From NCBI GenBank assembly GCA_020073215.1, contig JAIQFO010000019.1:25255-89254 (forward strand): a DNA stretch of 64,000 bases, read 5' to 3'. Below the pieces are notes generated by a model. The model ran no database searches. It was not told the origin of the DNA and saw only the letters and a list, made by a program, of their open reading frames with translations. The first letter of the stretch is position 1. Each line of letters begins with the position of its first letter. A program made the translations under genes and the position numbers. This document shows positions 1-8,587 of the stretch, one piece after another. This stretch comes from Terriglobia bacterium. Its GTDB lineage: Bacteria; Acidobacteriota; Terriglobia; Terriglobales; Acidobacteriaceae.

Positions 1-1367
1 CATACGCCGTCACCGCGACGATGCCGAATTTCAAGTTGACCGATGACAACGCGCGCGATATTTCGGCTTTTCTGATCGCGAGCAGCACTCCGCTCGCAGG
101 AGACACGGCGCCGGTTCCTAAAGAGCAGAAGGCGCCCGATCCAACGGCTGGGGCCAGCTTGTACGGCGAGTCATTCTGCGCCTCCTGCCATGCCGTGCAG
201 AACGCCGCCGGAAATGTGGTGGGCGGTGACATTGGTCCGGAACTCACCCGCGTCGGCACCAAAGTCAAACCCGAATGGTTGCGGGCGTGGTTGCACAACC
301 CGCGTGTCTACGATCCGGAAACGGCCATGCCGCACTACCGTTTAACCGATCCCCAACTTTCCCTGCTGACTGCCTTCCTGGGAAACAAGTCAGATTCCGA
401 CCTGCTGGCGAATGTGCATCTCGACGCCGCCACGCCCGAGCAGATTGCGCACGGCAAGCTTCTGGTGACCGAATACGGCTGCGCCTCATGTCACCTGATC
501 AACGGCATCAAGAAGCCGGATAACTTCGCCCCTGAATTGACCCGCATCGGGAGCAAGCCGCTCACACAAATTATTTTCCTACCCGGAATGACGCACGCCA
601 TACCGGACTACATTTCGGCCAAGATCCGGCAACCGCGTTCCTTTGGATCGGCCCTGAAGATGCCGCAGTTCGCCCTCGCCCCCGCGCAAGTCGATGCTTT
701 GACGACGGCTCTGCTCGCGCTCACCGACCGGGCACATGACTTGCCGCTGGCCTTGACCGTACCGCAGAAGCTGCCTTCGAATTACCAGCCCGCGGGCAAA
801 GCTGGAAAACTCATGGCCGATATGGCTTGCTTCACCTGCCACGCCATCAACGGACGCGGCGGCGATCTGGCTCCCGACCTGACCTGGGAAGGCAGTTCGG
901 TGCAGCGGCCGTGGTTGCAGGCGTTCTTGAAGAACCCCGGCACGCTGCGTCCGGCTCTGATTCGCCGCATGCCAAAGTTCAACATTTCCGATGACGACGC
1001 GAAGGAACTGACCGACTACATCATGACCGCGTATCAGACTCCGGCATTCGACCGCGACTCGATGCCGGCCAGCGGCTATCCGCCCGCACAGGTGGAGCAA
1101 GGGAAACAGCTTTTCTATTCGAAGTATGCCTGCCAGGGTTGCCACATCGTCGATACCAAGGTCGACAAAGGCTATATCGGACCGACCCTAACGCAAGTCG
1201 GCTCGCGCCTGAATGCCGTGTGGATTTACCACTGGCTCAAGGACCCGCAGGCCATGCGGTCCGGCACAATCGAGCCGAACCGCCACATGAGCGACGAAGA
1301 TGCTCGGGCGCTGACCGCATTCCTGATGACGCAGAAGGGCGCCGGCAAGCAGGGGGCGAAGAAATAG
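1..1367 (+). CDS. Multi-domain c-type cytochrome (5' partial)
   Basis: Secreted or periplasmic electron-transfer protein built from tandem mono-haem cytochrome c domains. The open frame runs in from the left edge, and the first visible residues (MPNF, DDNA, FL) are the tail of another copy of the same repeat, so the ATG at 21 is internal rather than the start. Four complete domains follow, with haem sites CASCH, CASCH, CFTCH and CQGCH. Each is followed by a P-x-L-T-x-x-G stretch, a WL..NP segment and, in most copies, an M-P-x-[FY] axial-ligand region. At least five domains are therefore likely. The next gene starts 1 nt after the stop and also binds haem, which suggests one electron-transfer operon. 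The partner oxidase or reductase is outside the window. Confidence 0.9.
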   Translation, partial: YAVTATMPNFKLTDDNARDISAFLIASSTPLAGDTAPVPKEQKAPDPTAGASLYGESFCASCHAVQNAAGNVVGGDIGPELTRVGTKVKPEWLRAWLHNPRVYDPETAMPHYRLTDPQLSLLTAFLGNKSDSDLLANVHLDAATPEQIAHGKLLVTEYGCASCHLINGIKKPDNFAPELTRIGSKPLTQIIFLPGMTHAIPDYISAKIRQPRSFGSALKMPQFALAPAQVDALTTALLALTDRAHDLPLALTVPQKLPSNYQPAGKAGKLMADMACFTCHAINGRGGDLAPDLTWEGSSVQRPWLQAFLKNPGTLRPALIRRMPKFNISDDDAKELTDYIMTAYQTPAFDRDSMPASGYPPAQVEQGKQLFYSKYACQGCHIVDTKVDKGYIGPTLTQVGSRLNAVWIYHWLKDPQAMRSGTIEPNRHMSDEDARALTAFLMTQKGAGKQGAKK

Positions 1368-1368
1368 C

Positions 1369-2103
1369 ATGTTCAGACACTGGTGGATCCTCTTCGCAGT
1401 CTCCCTTGTCCTGGTAAGCGCAGGGTGCGCACGCAAGCCAGGACCGGCCTCCGTTCTAAAGCCCACAGGCTTTGGCGCCGCGCTGGTAGAGTCGAGTGGG
1501 GGCAAGCAGATCGGCGCAACCGGCATGGTGCTTGCTCAGCCTCTGGTCGTGCAGGTCAACGACGACCAGGGGAACGCCGTCACCGGAGCACTGGTTGAAT
1601 TCGGCGGGCCTGCCGGAGTCAGCTTTGATCCGGCAAGCGGCCTGACCGATTCCAGCGGACAACTCAGCACGAACGTAGCTTTGGGCAGCATGGCAGGCCG
1701 ATATCAGCTCACCGCGCGCACATCCACCAAAGCTCAGAAATCGGTCGAACTGAAGATTGAAGAAATTGCGCTGGGATATCAAGAACAGCTTGGATTTCAA
1801 CTCGACAGCAAGTATTGCGCCCGCTGCCACAATCCGGAGTCAACGCCGGAGCGGGTTTCGAATTACGACAATCTTGAGGTCAAGCCGCACCCGTTCACCG
1901 AGGGCGACACACTCAACAAAATGAGTGATGCCGACCTGACCGCCATCATCGGTCATGGCGGGCCGGCGCTGAACAAGTCCGCATTGATGCCCCCGTACAG
2001 CTATACTCTCAGCAAGACCGAGATCGAGGCGCTGATTTCGTACATCCGCATGATTTCCGATCCCCCCTATCATGCTGCTGGAATGGTCTATGCGCAGAAG
2101 TAG
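1369..2103 (+). CDS. Haem-binding lipoprotein with Ig-like domain
   Basis: A predicted lipoprotein of 244 aa. The N-terminal hydrophobic stretch ends in a lipobox (VSAG followed by Cys). Residues about 40-130 look like a bacterial Ig-like (Big-1-type) beta domain, with phrases such as VQVNDDQG and AVTGALVEF. The C-terminal third carries one CARCH haem c motif and a candidate Met ligand in SALMPPY. It starts 1 nt after the multi-domain cytochrome and overlaps the next gene, so the three genes look co-transcribed. An electron-transfer role at the membrane surface is inferred from the haem motif; the partner is unknown. Confidence 0.8.
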   Translation: MFRHWWILFAVSLVLVSAGCARKPGPASVLKPTGFGAALVESSGGKQIGATGMVLAQPLVVQVNDDQGNAVTGALVEFGGPAGVSFDPASGLTDSSGQLSTNVALGSMAGRYQLTARTSTKAQKSVELKIEEIALGYQEQLGFQLDSKYCARCHNPESTPERVSNYDNLEVKPHPFTEGDTLNKMSDADLTAIIGHGGPALNKSALMPPYSYTLSKTEIEALISYIRMISDPPYHAAGMVYAQK

Positions 2104-3418
2104 GGCTGACTGGCTGGGCCTTGTTCTATGTGTACTCGGTCTCTCCGTTCCTGGACTGATCGGGACCAGCGTCGCGCTTGCGCAAGTGGTGTCGCCGGTG
2201 GAGATCAAAGACCCCGCGCTGCGCGCGCTGCAGCAGCAATACATGGACGACCTGAGGCAAGCGGGCGCCGACATTCTGTCAACCCATTTCGATTATCCGT
2301 TCTACCTCAGCCGCAAACTCGACCTGGACCAAGCGCGGCAACAGGTCGCGGATCAATCATCCATTCGCTTTGACACGTATCGCGGCAAGACTGTGCTCGC
2401 GATCACGGGCAATTACTATGCAGCGTACTCCACGCAAAAAATCAATGCCGAACAGCGGGCGCGGAGCACTTTTCTAAACGTGGCGCTGCCCATCCTGAAA
2501 GCCGCGGTTCCGCGCTTTCAGAACAACCCGCAGGTGCAGGGGTATGCGGTGGAAATTTCGCATCACATAATGGGAAAAGTGATGGGAGTTTCCATGGAGC
2601 GTCCGGAAAACCTCATGGTGTTTCTACCGCGGACCGGCGCTCTCAAGCTTCTGGTAGCGAAAGACGAGACCGCACAGCAGTCGGCGTTGCTGCAGGGACA
2701 GTTGTTTCTCAATGCGCAGCCCATCTCCATTTGGCTTAACGATTCGGTGCCGCCGCCTGTAAATCCTGACGATCACGCCGATGACACCGCCGCCAACGCC
2801 CAATCGAATCCAGATCAAACGGAAACGGAAGCCGTTCCCACAGGAAACGGTAGCGGACCGAAGCCAGCCGCTTCTGCTCCTTCGGCCACGGTGAAACCGA
2901 AAGAACCGCCGCCACCGCCCCGAGACACCTCGACGCAGGCGCTGGCTGCAGTGCAACTTTCCAACCAGCCATGGGTCGATTCGATTGTGAAAGAGCTGGA
3001 GCCGCAGGCCCATTTTGTCGCTTACGCGCCGCCGAAATTCGTGGCCTTTCGGCAGGGAATCTATCTTGAGCTCTCGCTGAATTCCACGTTGCCGGGGTCT
3101 GCCGCTGGGTCGCGGTACAAGCTGGCAGCCACGGCTTTCGATGACCACGTTGCCCACCTCATCCGTCCCCTGATGTCGTATTTCAAGGATTCGAAGGACT
3201 TTGACGGGATCGGCTTCAGCACGAACATACACCTTGAAGGCAAGTCAGCGCCCGCCGTATCCGAAGCCGTGGAATTTTTCTTTCCGCTTTCCTCTCTGCG
3301 CTGCTACGAGAAGTACGATTGCACCGGCCAGCAACTCCTGGACGCCGGAACCGTCCTCATCAATGGCGAACGTGTGGCCCTCGATCTGCAAATCGCCGAG
3401 GGCGGCTCGAGCCATTGA
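2090..3418 (+). CDS. Secreted protein of unknown function
   Basis: About 442 aa. An ATG also exists at 2072, but the ATG at 2090 begins directly with a good signal peptide (MRRSRADW, a hydrophobic core, then a SVALAQ cleavage region), so I prefer it. The gene overlaps the end of the haem lipoprotein by 14 bp. The mature protein has two conserved-looking globular parts, joined by a low-complexity linker rich in Pro, Ala, Asp and Thr (about residues 225-290). I recognise no catalytic motif. Co-transcription with the two cytochrome genes suggests a periplasmic accessory role, but this is only inference. Confidence 0.7.
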   Translation: MRRSRADWLGLVLCVLGLSVPGLIGTSVALAQVVSPVEIKDPALRALQQQYMDDLRQAGADILSTHFDYPFYLSRKLDLDQARQQVADQSSIRFDTYRGKTVLAITGNYYAAYSTQKINAEQRARSTFLNVALPILKAAVPRFQNNPQVQGYAVEISHHIMGKVMGVSMERPENLMVFLPRTGALKLLVAKDETAQQSALLQGQLFLNAQPISIWLNDSVPPPVNPDDHADDTAANAQSNPDQTETEAVPTGNGSGPKPAASAPSATVKPKEPPPPPRDTSTQALAAVQLSNQPWVDSIVKELEPQAHFVAYAPPKFVAFRQGIYLELSLNSTLPGSAAGSRYKLAATAFDDHVAHLIRPLMSYFKDSKDFDGIGFSTNIHLEGKSAPAVSEAVEFFFPLSSLRCYEKYDCTGQQLLDAGTVLINGERVALDLQIAEGGSSH

Positions 3419-3520
3419 GATGCTTTTCGCCTGACGCTTGTCAGCTATACTATCGAGCACAAGAAGTAACCCGAAAAGACAAGACTATTCTGGCAAGCTG
3501 GGTGAAGCGTCGAGAATCCC

Positions 3521-3670
3521 GCCCCGGAGGGGCGAACGAGCTTAGCCCAGCGCTTCAGCGCTGGGAAGAGTAGAAGAAATGATTCAAGTCCCGGAGGGAC
3601 GACTGAGTTCTCACGCACACTCTAAAGAGGCTTCTGATTTTGAAGGAATTGCGGCATCGCTGAAGCGATG
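3521..3670. repeat. Cluster of short palindromic repeats
   Basis: The 319-bp gap between the cytochrome operon and pseB contains no gene. It holds four small palindromes: GCCCC-GGA-GGGGC at 3521, CCCAGCGCTTCAGCGCTGGG at 3546, GTCCC-GGA-GGGAC at 3588 and CATCGCTGAAGCGATG at 3655. They look like REP-type repeats spaced by AT-richer DNA. A promoter for the polysaccharide locus is probably also in this gap, but I cannot place it. Confidence 0.6.
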
Positions 3671-3737
3671 TCCTGATACGAAGCATGCGTTTTTCTTTGC
3701 CGTGTAACTCGGCAGAAGAGGTTTCGAAGGGACAGGG

Positions 3738-4748
3738 ATGGTGAACTGGTCACAGGAATCGATACTGGTAACCGGTGGCACCGGATCGTTCGGGAAGAAG
3801 TTCGTCGAGATCATGCTGCGCGACTACCGTCCGCCAAGGCTGGTGGTGTTCAGCCGGGACGAGTTGAAGCAGCATGAAATGAGGACGTCGGGCTTCGATC
3901 ATCCGACCATGCGGTATTTCATCGGAGACGTGCGCGACGTCGAGCGATTGAAGCGGGCGCTCGCCGGGGTGACGGTGGTGGTGCACGCGGCGGCGCTCAA
4001 GCAGGTGCCGGCTTGCGAGTACAACCCGTTCGAAGCGATCCAGACGAACATCATGGGCGGCCGCAATGTGATTGATGCGGCCATTGACCAAGGCGTGCGC
4101 CGCATTCTGGCGCTCTCGACCGACAAGGCGGTGAATCCCATCAACCTGTACGGCGCCACCAAACTGTGCGCGGAAAAGGTGTTTGTGCAGGCCAATGCCT
4201 ATGCCGGCGCGAAAAATACCCGCTTCAGTTGCGCGCGCTACGGGAACGTAGTGGGCAGTCGGGGCAGCGTGATCCCGATTTTTCTCGAACAACGCCGGCG
4301 CGGAAAGATCACCATCACCGATTCGCGTATGACCCGATTCTGGCTGACCCTAGAGCAAGGTGTGAAGTTCGTGATCCGCTGCCTGGAGCAGATGCATGGC
4401 GGCGAGATTTTTGTTCCCAAGATTCCCAGCATGCGGCTGCTGGACCTGGCCGAGACGATCGCTCCCGGATGCCAGGTGGAGACTATCGGCATCCGTCCCG
4501 GAGAGAAGCTGCATGAGGTGCTGGTCTCGGAAGACGAGTCACGGCAAACGCTCGAAACCGGCGACATGTACATAATTCAGCCGTCGCATCCGTGGTGGAA
4601 ATCGGAAAACTGGGTGAATGCCAAGCCGCTGCCGGAAGGCTTCCGTTACTCGAGTGACACGAACGAACGCTGGCTCACGCGGCGTGAACTGGAAGGGCTG
4701 GTGGCTCCTGAAACGAGCGCCCCGGAGGCGGTTCCGAGTTCCGCCTGA
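3738..4748 (+). CDS. pseB: UDP-GlcNAc 4,6-dehydratase (inverting), PseB-like
   Basis: Cytosolic SDR-type enzyme for the first step of pseudaminic acid synthesis: UDP-GlcNAc to the UDP-4-keto-6-deoxy-AltNAc intermediate, with C5 inversion. The 336-aa protein has the Rossmann motif TGGTGSFGK near residue 13. It also has FIGDVRDVERL, HAAALKQVP, STDKAVNPINLYGATKLCAEK (split by the active-site Y-x-x-x-K), RYGNVVGSRGSVIP, RMTRFW, GGEIFVPKIPSM and GIRPGEKLHE. These are the family landmarks that separate PseB from retaining dehydratases. The ATG is preceded by a purine-rich AGGGACAGGG. It is the first gene of the nonulosonate operon and is followed by pseC. Confidence 0.93.
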   Translation: MVNWSQESILVTGGTGSFGKKFVEIMLRDYRPPRLVVFSRDELKQHEMRTSGFDHPTMRYFIGDVRDVERLKRALAGVTVVVHAAALKQVPACEYNPFEAIQTNIMGGRNVIDAAIDQGVRRILALSTDKAVNPINLYGATKLCAEKVFVQANAYAGAKNTRFSCARYGNVVGSRGSVIPIFLEQRRRGKITITDSRMTRFWLTLEQGVKFVIRCLEQMHGGEIFVPKIPSMRLLDLAETIAPGCQVETIGIRPGEKLHEVLVSEDESRQTLETGDMYIIQPSHPWWKSENWVNAKPLPEGFRYSSDTNERWLTRRELEGLVAPETSAPEAVPSSA

Positions 4749-4766
4749 CTGATGAATCCGACTCGC

Positions 4767-4828
4767 GTAGAGACGCGGCTTGCCGCGTCTCCTGCCGCGG
4801 AGGGAGACGGGGCAAGCCCCGTCTCTAC
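4767..4828. repeat. Family A palindromic repeat (complete, intergenic)
   Basis: Two adjacent hairpins: a GTAGAGACGCGG / CCGCGTCTC half, a short spacer, then a GAGACGGGG / CCCCGTCTCTAC half. It fills most of the pseB-pseC gap. Copies of the same family occur at 13136, 14382, 28470, 34230, 36261 and 54461, three of them inside coding sequences. Confidence 0.85.
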
Positions 4829-4860
4829 AGAAGAAAGACGCATTGCCACGGATTGCTGAC

Positions 4861-6081
4861 ATGAGCGCCCCACCCACAAAACTGGAAACGCTGGCCATGC
4901 ATGGGGGTGCACCCGTGCGCGAAAGATTGTTGCCATACGGGCGGCAGAGCCTCGATGATGCAGATATCCAAGCGGTGGTTGAGGTTCTGAAGTCAGACTG
5001 GCTGACCACAGGACCGAAGATCGCAGAGTTCGAAGAGCGCTTTGCCGAGTGGATCGGCGCGCGGCACGCGGTCAGCTTCAGTTCGGGTACGGCCGCGTTG
5101 CACGGCGCGGCATTTGCCGCCGGACTGGGCCCAGGCGACGAGGCCATCACCACGCCAATGACGTTCTGCGCGACCGCCAACTGCATCTTGTACCAGGGCG
5201 CAACGCCCGTGTTTGCAGATGTCTCGCCCGACACACTGAACCTCGATCCGGACGAAGTTTCCAAGAAATTCTCTGGAGGTACATTTCGCCGTGCGAAGGC
5301 AATCTTCGCCGTCGACTATGCAGGACATCCTGCCGCGCTTGCGGATCTCAGGCAACTGGCGAAGGGGCATGGAGCCCTGCTGATTGAAGACGCCTGCCAC
5401 GCGCTGGGTGCGGAATACCACGGCAAACGCGTCGGCGGCATTGCCGACATGACCGTGTTCAGCTTTCATCCCGTGAAGCACCTCACCACCGGAGAAGGCG
5501 GCATGGTTTCGACCAACGATGCCCGGTTGGCCGAGACGCTGCGGCGCTTTCGCAATCACGGCATCAGCAGCGAAGCGCGCGAGCGGCAGGAAGCCGGGCA
5601 GTGGTTCTATGAGATGGTGTTGCTCGGCTTCAACTACAGGTTGACCGATATTGCCTGCGCGCTGGGACTGTCACAACTGGAAAAACTGGATGCGAACTTG
5701 GCCCGCCGCCGGGAAATTGCGGCGCAATATAACGCGGCCTTCCGGAATTGTTCCGCGCTGGTCGTCCCCGTAGTGCGCAAGGATGTCAATCCCGCATGGC
5801 ACTTATATCCCATCCGGCTCAACCTGGGAACGCTTTCGGTGGGGCGAGCGGAAATTTTTCGCGCGTTGCGGGCGGAGAATATCGGAGTGAATGTTCACTA
5901 CATTCCCGTGCATCAACATCCGTATTACCGCGAGCGTTCGAAGTCGAGGGAAAGCTATCCTGTGGCCGAAGACGCTTATGCACGGCTGATAAGCCTGCCC
6001 ATGTTCCATGCCATGACGGCGCGGGACGTAGAGGACGTGATGGTTGCGGTGAAGAAGGTTCTTGGTCATTTTGCCCAGTAG
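4861..6081 (+). CDS. pseC: UDP-4-keto-6-deoxy-AltNAc aminotransferase, PseC-like
   Basis: PLP-dependent DegT/DnrJ/EryC1/StrS-family aminotransferase that transfers an amino group to C4 of the PseB product. The open frame continues upstream, but those codons come from the family A repeat, so the ATG at 4861 (MSAPPTK) is chosen. The product is about 406 aa. Family landmarks are SDWLTTGP, SFSSGTAALHGA, EDACHALGAEY and the PLP lysine in FSFHPVKHLTTGEGG, then NYRLTDIACALG and HLYPIRL. The order pseB-pseC matches known pseudaminic acid operons. No clear Shine-Dalgarno sequence is seen, possibly because the repeat sits just upstream. Confidence 0.92.
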   Translation: MSAPPTKLETLAMHGGAPVRERLLPYGRQSLDDADIQAVVEVLKSDWLTTGPKIAEFEERFAEWIGARHAVSFSSGTAALHGAAFAAGLGPGDEAITTPMTFCATANCILYQGATPVFADVSPDTLNLDPDEVSKKFSGGTFRRAKAIFAVDYAGHPAALADLRQLAKGHGALLIEDACHALGAEYHGKRVGGIADMTVFSFHPVKHLTTGEGGMVSTNDARLAETLRRFRNHGISSEARERQEAGQWFYEMVLLGFNYRLTDIACALGLSQLEKLDANLARRREIAAQYNAAFRNCSALVVPVVRKDVNPAWHLYPIRLNLGTLSVGRAEIFRALRAENIGVNVHYIPVHQHPYYRERSKSRESYPVAEDAYARLISLPMFHAMTARDVEDVMVAVKKVLGHFAQ

Positions 6082-6108
6082 CTCGAAAACTGAGATTTTG
6101 CGAACCCG

Positions 6109-7776
6109 ATGAGAACCGTCGCGATTATCCAAGCGCGTACCGCCAGCACACGCCTTCCCGGGAAGGCTTTATTACCGGTAGCGGGATTTCCCTCCGCAGT
6201 GCTGGCAGCCTTGCGGTTGCGGAATCGGGCGGGGGACGTGCTCGTTGCTACCAGCGGTGATCCGTCGGATGATCGATTAGCTTTAGAGTTGCAACGCCAT
6301 GCGATCCGAGTGTTCCGAGGTCCGCTCGAGGACGTGTTGCGCCGCTACCGGTTGGCGACGGCGGATTTGCCAGATGAATGTGTCGTGGTTCGCTTGACCG
6401 CCGACAATGTGGTGCCGGACGGGGAGCTATTGGAGGAACTGGCTGCGGCATTCGTCACGTCCGGCCTGGAGTACCTGACCGAAGCCTCGCCGCAAAGCCG
6501 CCTACCCTATGGAGTGGGTGGCGAGGCTTTCTCCGTGAAAACGTTGCGGCAGGCCGATGCTGCTGCTACCAGTCCTCACGACCGGGAACATGTGGGCCCT
6601 TGGATCAAACGAAACTGCCGGTCGGGATTCTTTGTTCCGCCAGCGCTCGGTAACAGCGATTTTAGTCACCTCCGATGCACCATCGATGATGAGGAGGACT
6701 ATCAGCGGGTGTTGCGTCTCTTCCAGGGAATTGCGGATCCGCTCCAGATCGGATTTCTCGATTTGGTGAAGCGATTAGCGGGCCTTCCCGGAGAGCCGTC
6801 ATTCCGAGTGCCTTACCGCATTTGCTCGGGGCGTGTGCACAGCGAAATGACCTTGGGCACTGCTCAACTCGGTTTTGAATATGGGATTGTCAATCGCACA
6901 GGAATGCCGTCCCCATCTGAGGCGGCTACCATCCTGCGTCAGGCCATTGCGCATGGGGTAACGGCGATTGACACAGCTCGCGCATATGGCAAGGCCGAGC
7001 GAGTATTGGCGGATGCGCTGTCCGGCGCCTGGAAATCCCGCGTCGAGATAATCACCAAGCTCGATCCGTCGGCTTCGGTGTCACCGGATGCTCCGGCCAG
7101 CAAGGTGACCGCCGCAGTAGATGCAAGCCTGAAAGAGTCATGCGAAGCCTTGGGCACAGCGGAATTGCAGACGGTGCTTCTCCACCGCGCGCACCATTAC
7201 GAAGCGTGGGGAGGCGCCGCGTGGCAAAGGCTTCTGGAGTGGTGCGAGAAGGGAAAAATCGGTGCGATTGGAGTTTCGGTTTACGAACCCCGCGAAGCGC
7301 TTCACGTGCTGCGCGATCCAGCGCTGCGGCATCTACAAGTTCCCATGAACCTCCTCGACTGGCGCTGGCGGCAGAGTGGCATCAAAGAAGTCCTCGCCGA
7401 GCGTCCGGACGTGGTGGTGCACGCCCGGAGCGCACTGCTGCAGGGTCTGCTGGTAAATGCCGCGGAATACTGGCCGGCCTGCGGCGACTTCGACCCATCG
7501 CTGTGTGTCCAGCGCCTGCGCGACTTCGCGGCACGGTTCGAGCGGCGCAGCGTTGCCGACCTGTGCCTGGCCTACGTGCGCTCGCAACCATGGATTACGA
7601 GCGTGGTCGTCGGCTGCGAGACGCGTCCGCAACTGCAGGAGGATTTGGATTTGTTCCGCTTGCCGAAGCTCTCCGAGGAACAGTGTCATGAACTCGAGCG
7701 GGGTTTGCCAGTCGCCCCTGAAGTCCTCTTGAATCCTTCTCAGTGGAGCCACCGCCATGAGCGAACCGCAGTCTAA
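6109..7776 (+). CDS. Cytidylyltransferase (SpsF/PseF-like)-aldo/keto reductase fusion
   Basis: A two-domain protein of 555 aa. Residues 1-225 are a CMP-sugar-synthase-type nucleotidyltransferase (IIQARTASTRLPGKAL, RLTADNVVPD, THDxEH-like SPHDREHV), probably the PseF function that activates the nonulosonate with CTP. Residues about 245-545 are an aldo/keto reductase. It has the usual tetrad in order: Asp and Tyr in AIDTARAYGKAE, Lys in IITKLD and His in LLHRAHH. The reductase half suggests a reduction on the sugar or an intermediate. It overlaps the next gene by 20 bp. Fusions of these two domains occur in other surface-glycan loci, but the substrate here is not known. Confidence 0.85.
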   Translation: MRTVAIIQARTASTRLPGKALLPVAGFPSAVLAALRLRNRAGDVLVATSGDPSDDRLALELQRHAIRVFRGPLEDVLRRYRLATADLPDECVVVRLTADNVVPDGELLEELAAAFVTSGLEYLTEASPQSRLPYGVGGEAFSVKTLRQADAAATSPHDREHVGPWIKRNCRSGFFVPPALGNSDFSHLRCTIDDEEDYQRVLRLFQGIADPLQIGFLDLVKRLAGLPGEPSFRVPYRICSGRVHSEMTLGTAQLGFEYGIVNRTGMPSPSEAATILRQAIAHGVTAIDTARAYGKAERVLADALSGAWKSRVEIITKLDPSASVSPDAPASKVTAAVDASLKESCEALGTAELQTVLLHRAHHYEAWGGAAWQRLLEWCEKGKIGAIGVSVYEPREALHVLRDPALRHLQVPMNLLDWRWRQSGIKEVLAERPDVVVHARSALLQGLLVNAAEYWPACGDFDPSLCVQRLRDFAARFERRSVADLCLAYVRSQPWITSVVVGCETRPQLQEDLDLFRLPKLSEEQCHELERGLPVAPEVLLNPSQWSHRHERTAV

Positions 7777-8587
7777 AGGGCCCGGCGTGTCGTCCTTGTT
7801 TCGCCTGGATGGGAAGGTCGCCTTTCTTTCGGGAGCCACTGGGCTATTGGGGCGCCCGATGGCGGAAGCGCTCGGTGCCGCGGGGGCGCACGTGATTCTG
7901 AATGCGCGCAATCAGGATCGGGTTGAGGCCCTTGCATCAGAAATGACCAGCCGTGGCCATCAGGTATCGACCGCATCGTTTGATGTGACCGACCTTTCGG
8001 CGGTTCGGGGGCACGTTGCCAGGATTGCCGACCAACATGGCAGATTGGATATCCTGATCAACAACGCCAGTTCTGGGCGGACCGGCACGATCGACAGCGC
8101 GACCGCGGAAGACTTCGAGCAAGCGTATCGCGTGAATGTCATCGCAGCGTTCGAGATGATCCAGGCGTCTCTCCCCATTTTGCGAGAGGCGGCGCGCCGT
8201 GCGAAAACTAGTGCTTCAGTGGTGAACGTGGGGTCCATGTACGGGAGCGTGAGTCCCGACCCTTCGATTTACGGCCACAGTGGCGCCAACAACCCTCCCT
8301 ATTACGGGGCCGCCAAAGCCGGGCTGATTCAGCTTACTCGCTACGCAGCTTGCCACCTTGCCGCGGATCGAATCCGCGTCAATTGCATCAGCCCGGGACC
8401 GTTTCCGGCGGCACAATATGTGGAACGCGATCCGGAGTTTCACACGCGCCTGAAGGCGAAAACCCCTATGCATCGGACGGGCGATCCTTGCGAAATTCAA
8501 GGGCCGCTTCTGTTCTTGGCCTCGTCGTCGTCGTCGTACGTTACCGGCATCAATTTGCCCGTGGATGGCGGATGGACTGCTTGGTGA
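7757..8587 (+). CDS. SDR-family oxidoreductase
   Basis: Classical short-chain dehydrogenase/reductase of 276 aa. It has a nucleotide-binding GATGLLG motif near residue 26, INNASSG at the NNAG position, a serine in NVGSMYG and the catalytic Y-x-x-x-K in YYGAAKAG. SPGPFPA and the C-terminal YVTGINLPVDGGW close the family pattern. It starts inside the end of the cytidylyltransferase fusion and overlaps the start of pseG, so translation is probably coupled. Its place inside the pse operon suggests it modifies a nonulosonate or its precursor; an extra SDR is not needed for standard Pse5Ac7Ac. Confidence 0.85.
   Translation: MSEPQSKGPGVSSLFRLDGKVAFLSGATGLLGRPMAEALGAAGAHVILNARNQDRVEALASEMTSRGHQVSTASFDVTDLSAVRGHVARIADQHGRLDILINNASSGRTGTIDSATAEDFEQAYRVNVIAAFEMIQASLPILREAARRAKTSASVVNVGSMYGSVSPDPSIYGHSGANNPPYYGAAKAGLIQLTRYAACHLAADRIRVNCISPGPFPAAQYVERDPEFHTRLKAKTPMHRTGDPCEIQGPLLFLASSSSSYVTGINLPVDGGWTAW

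Noticed and set aside
4780..4860. N-terminal extension of pseC (MPRLLPRRETG and on)
   Set aside because: These codons are the family A repeat read through; homology to PseC begins after ATG 4861.
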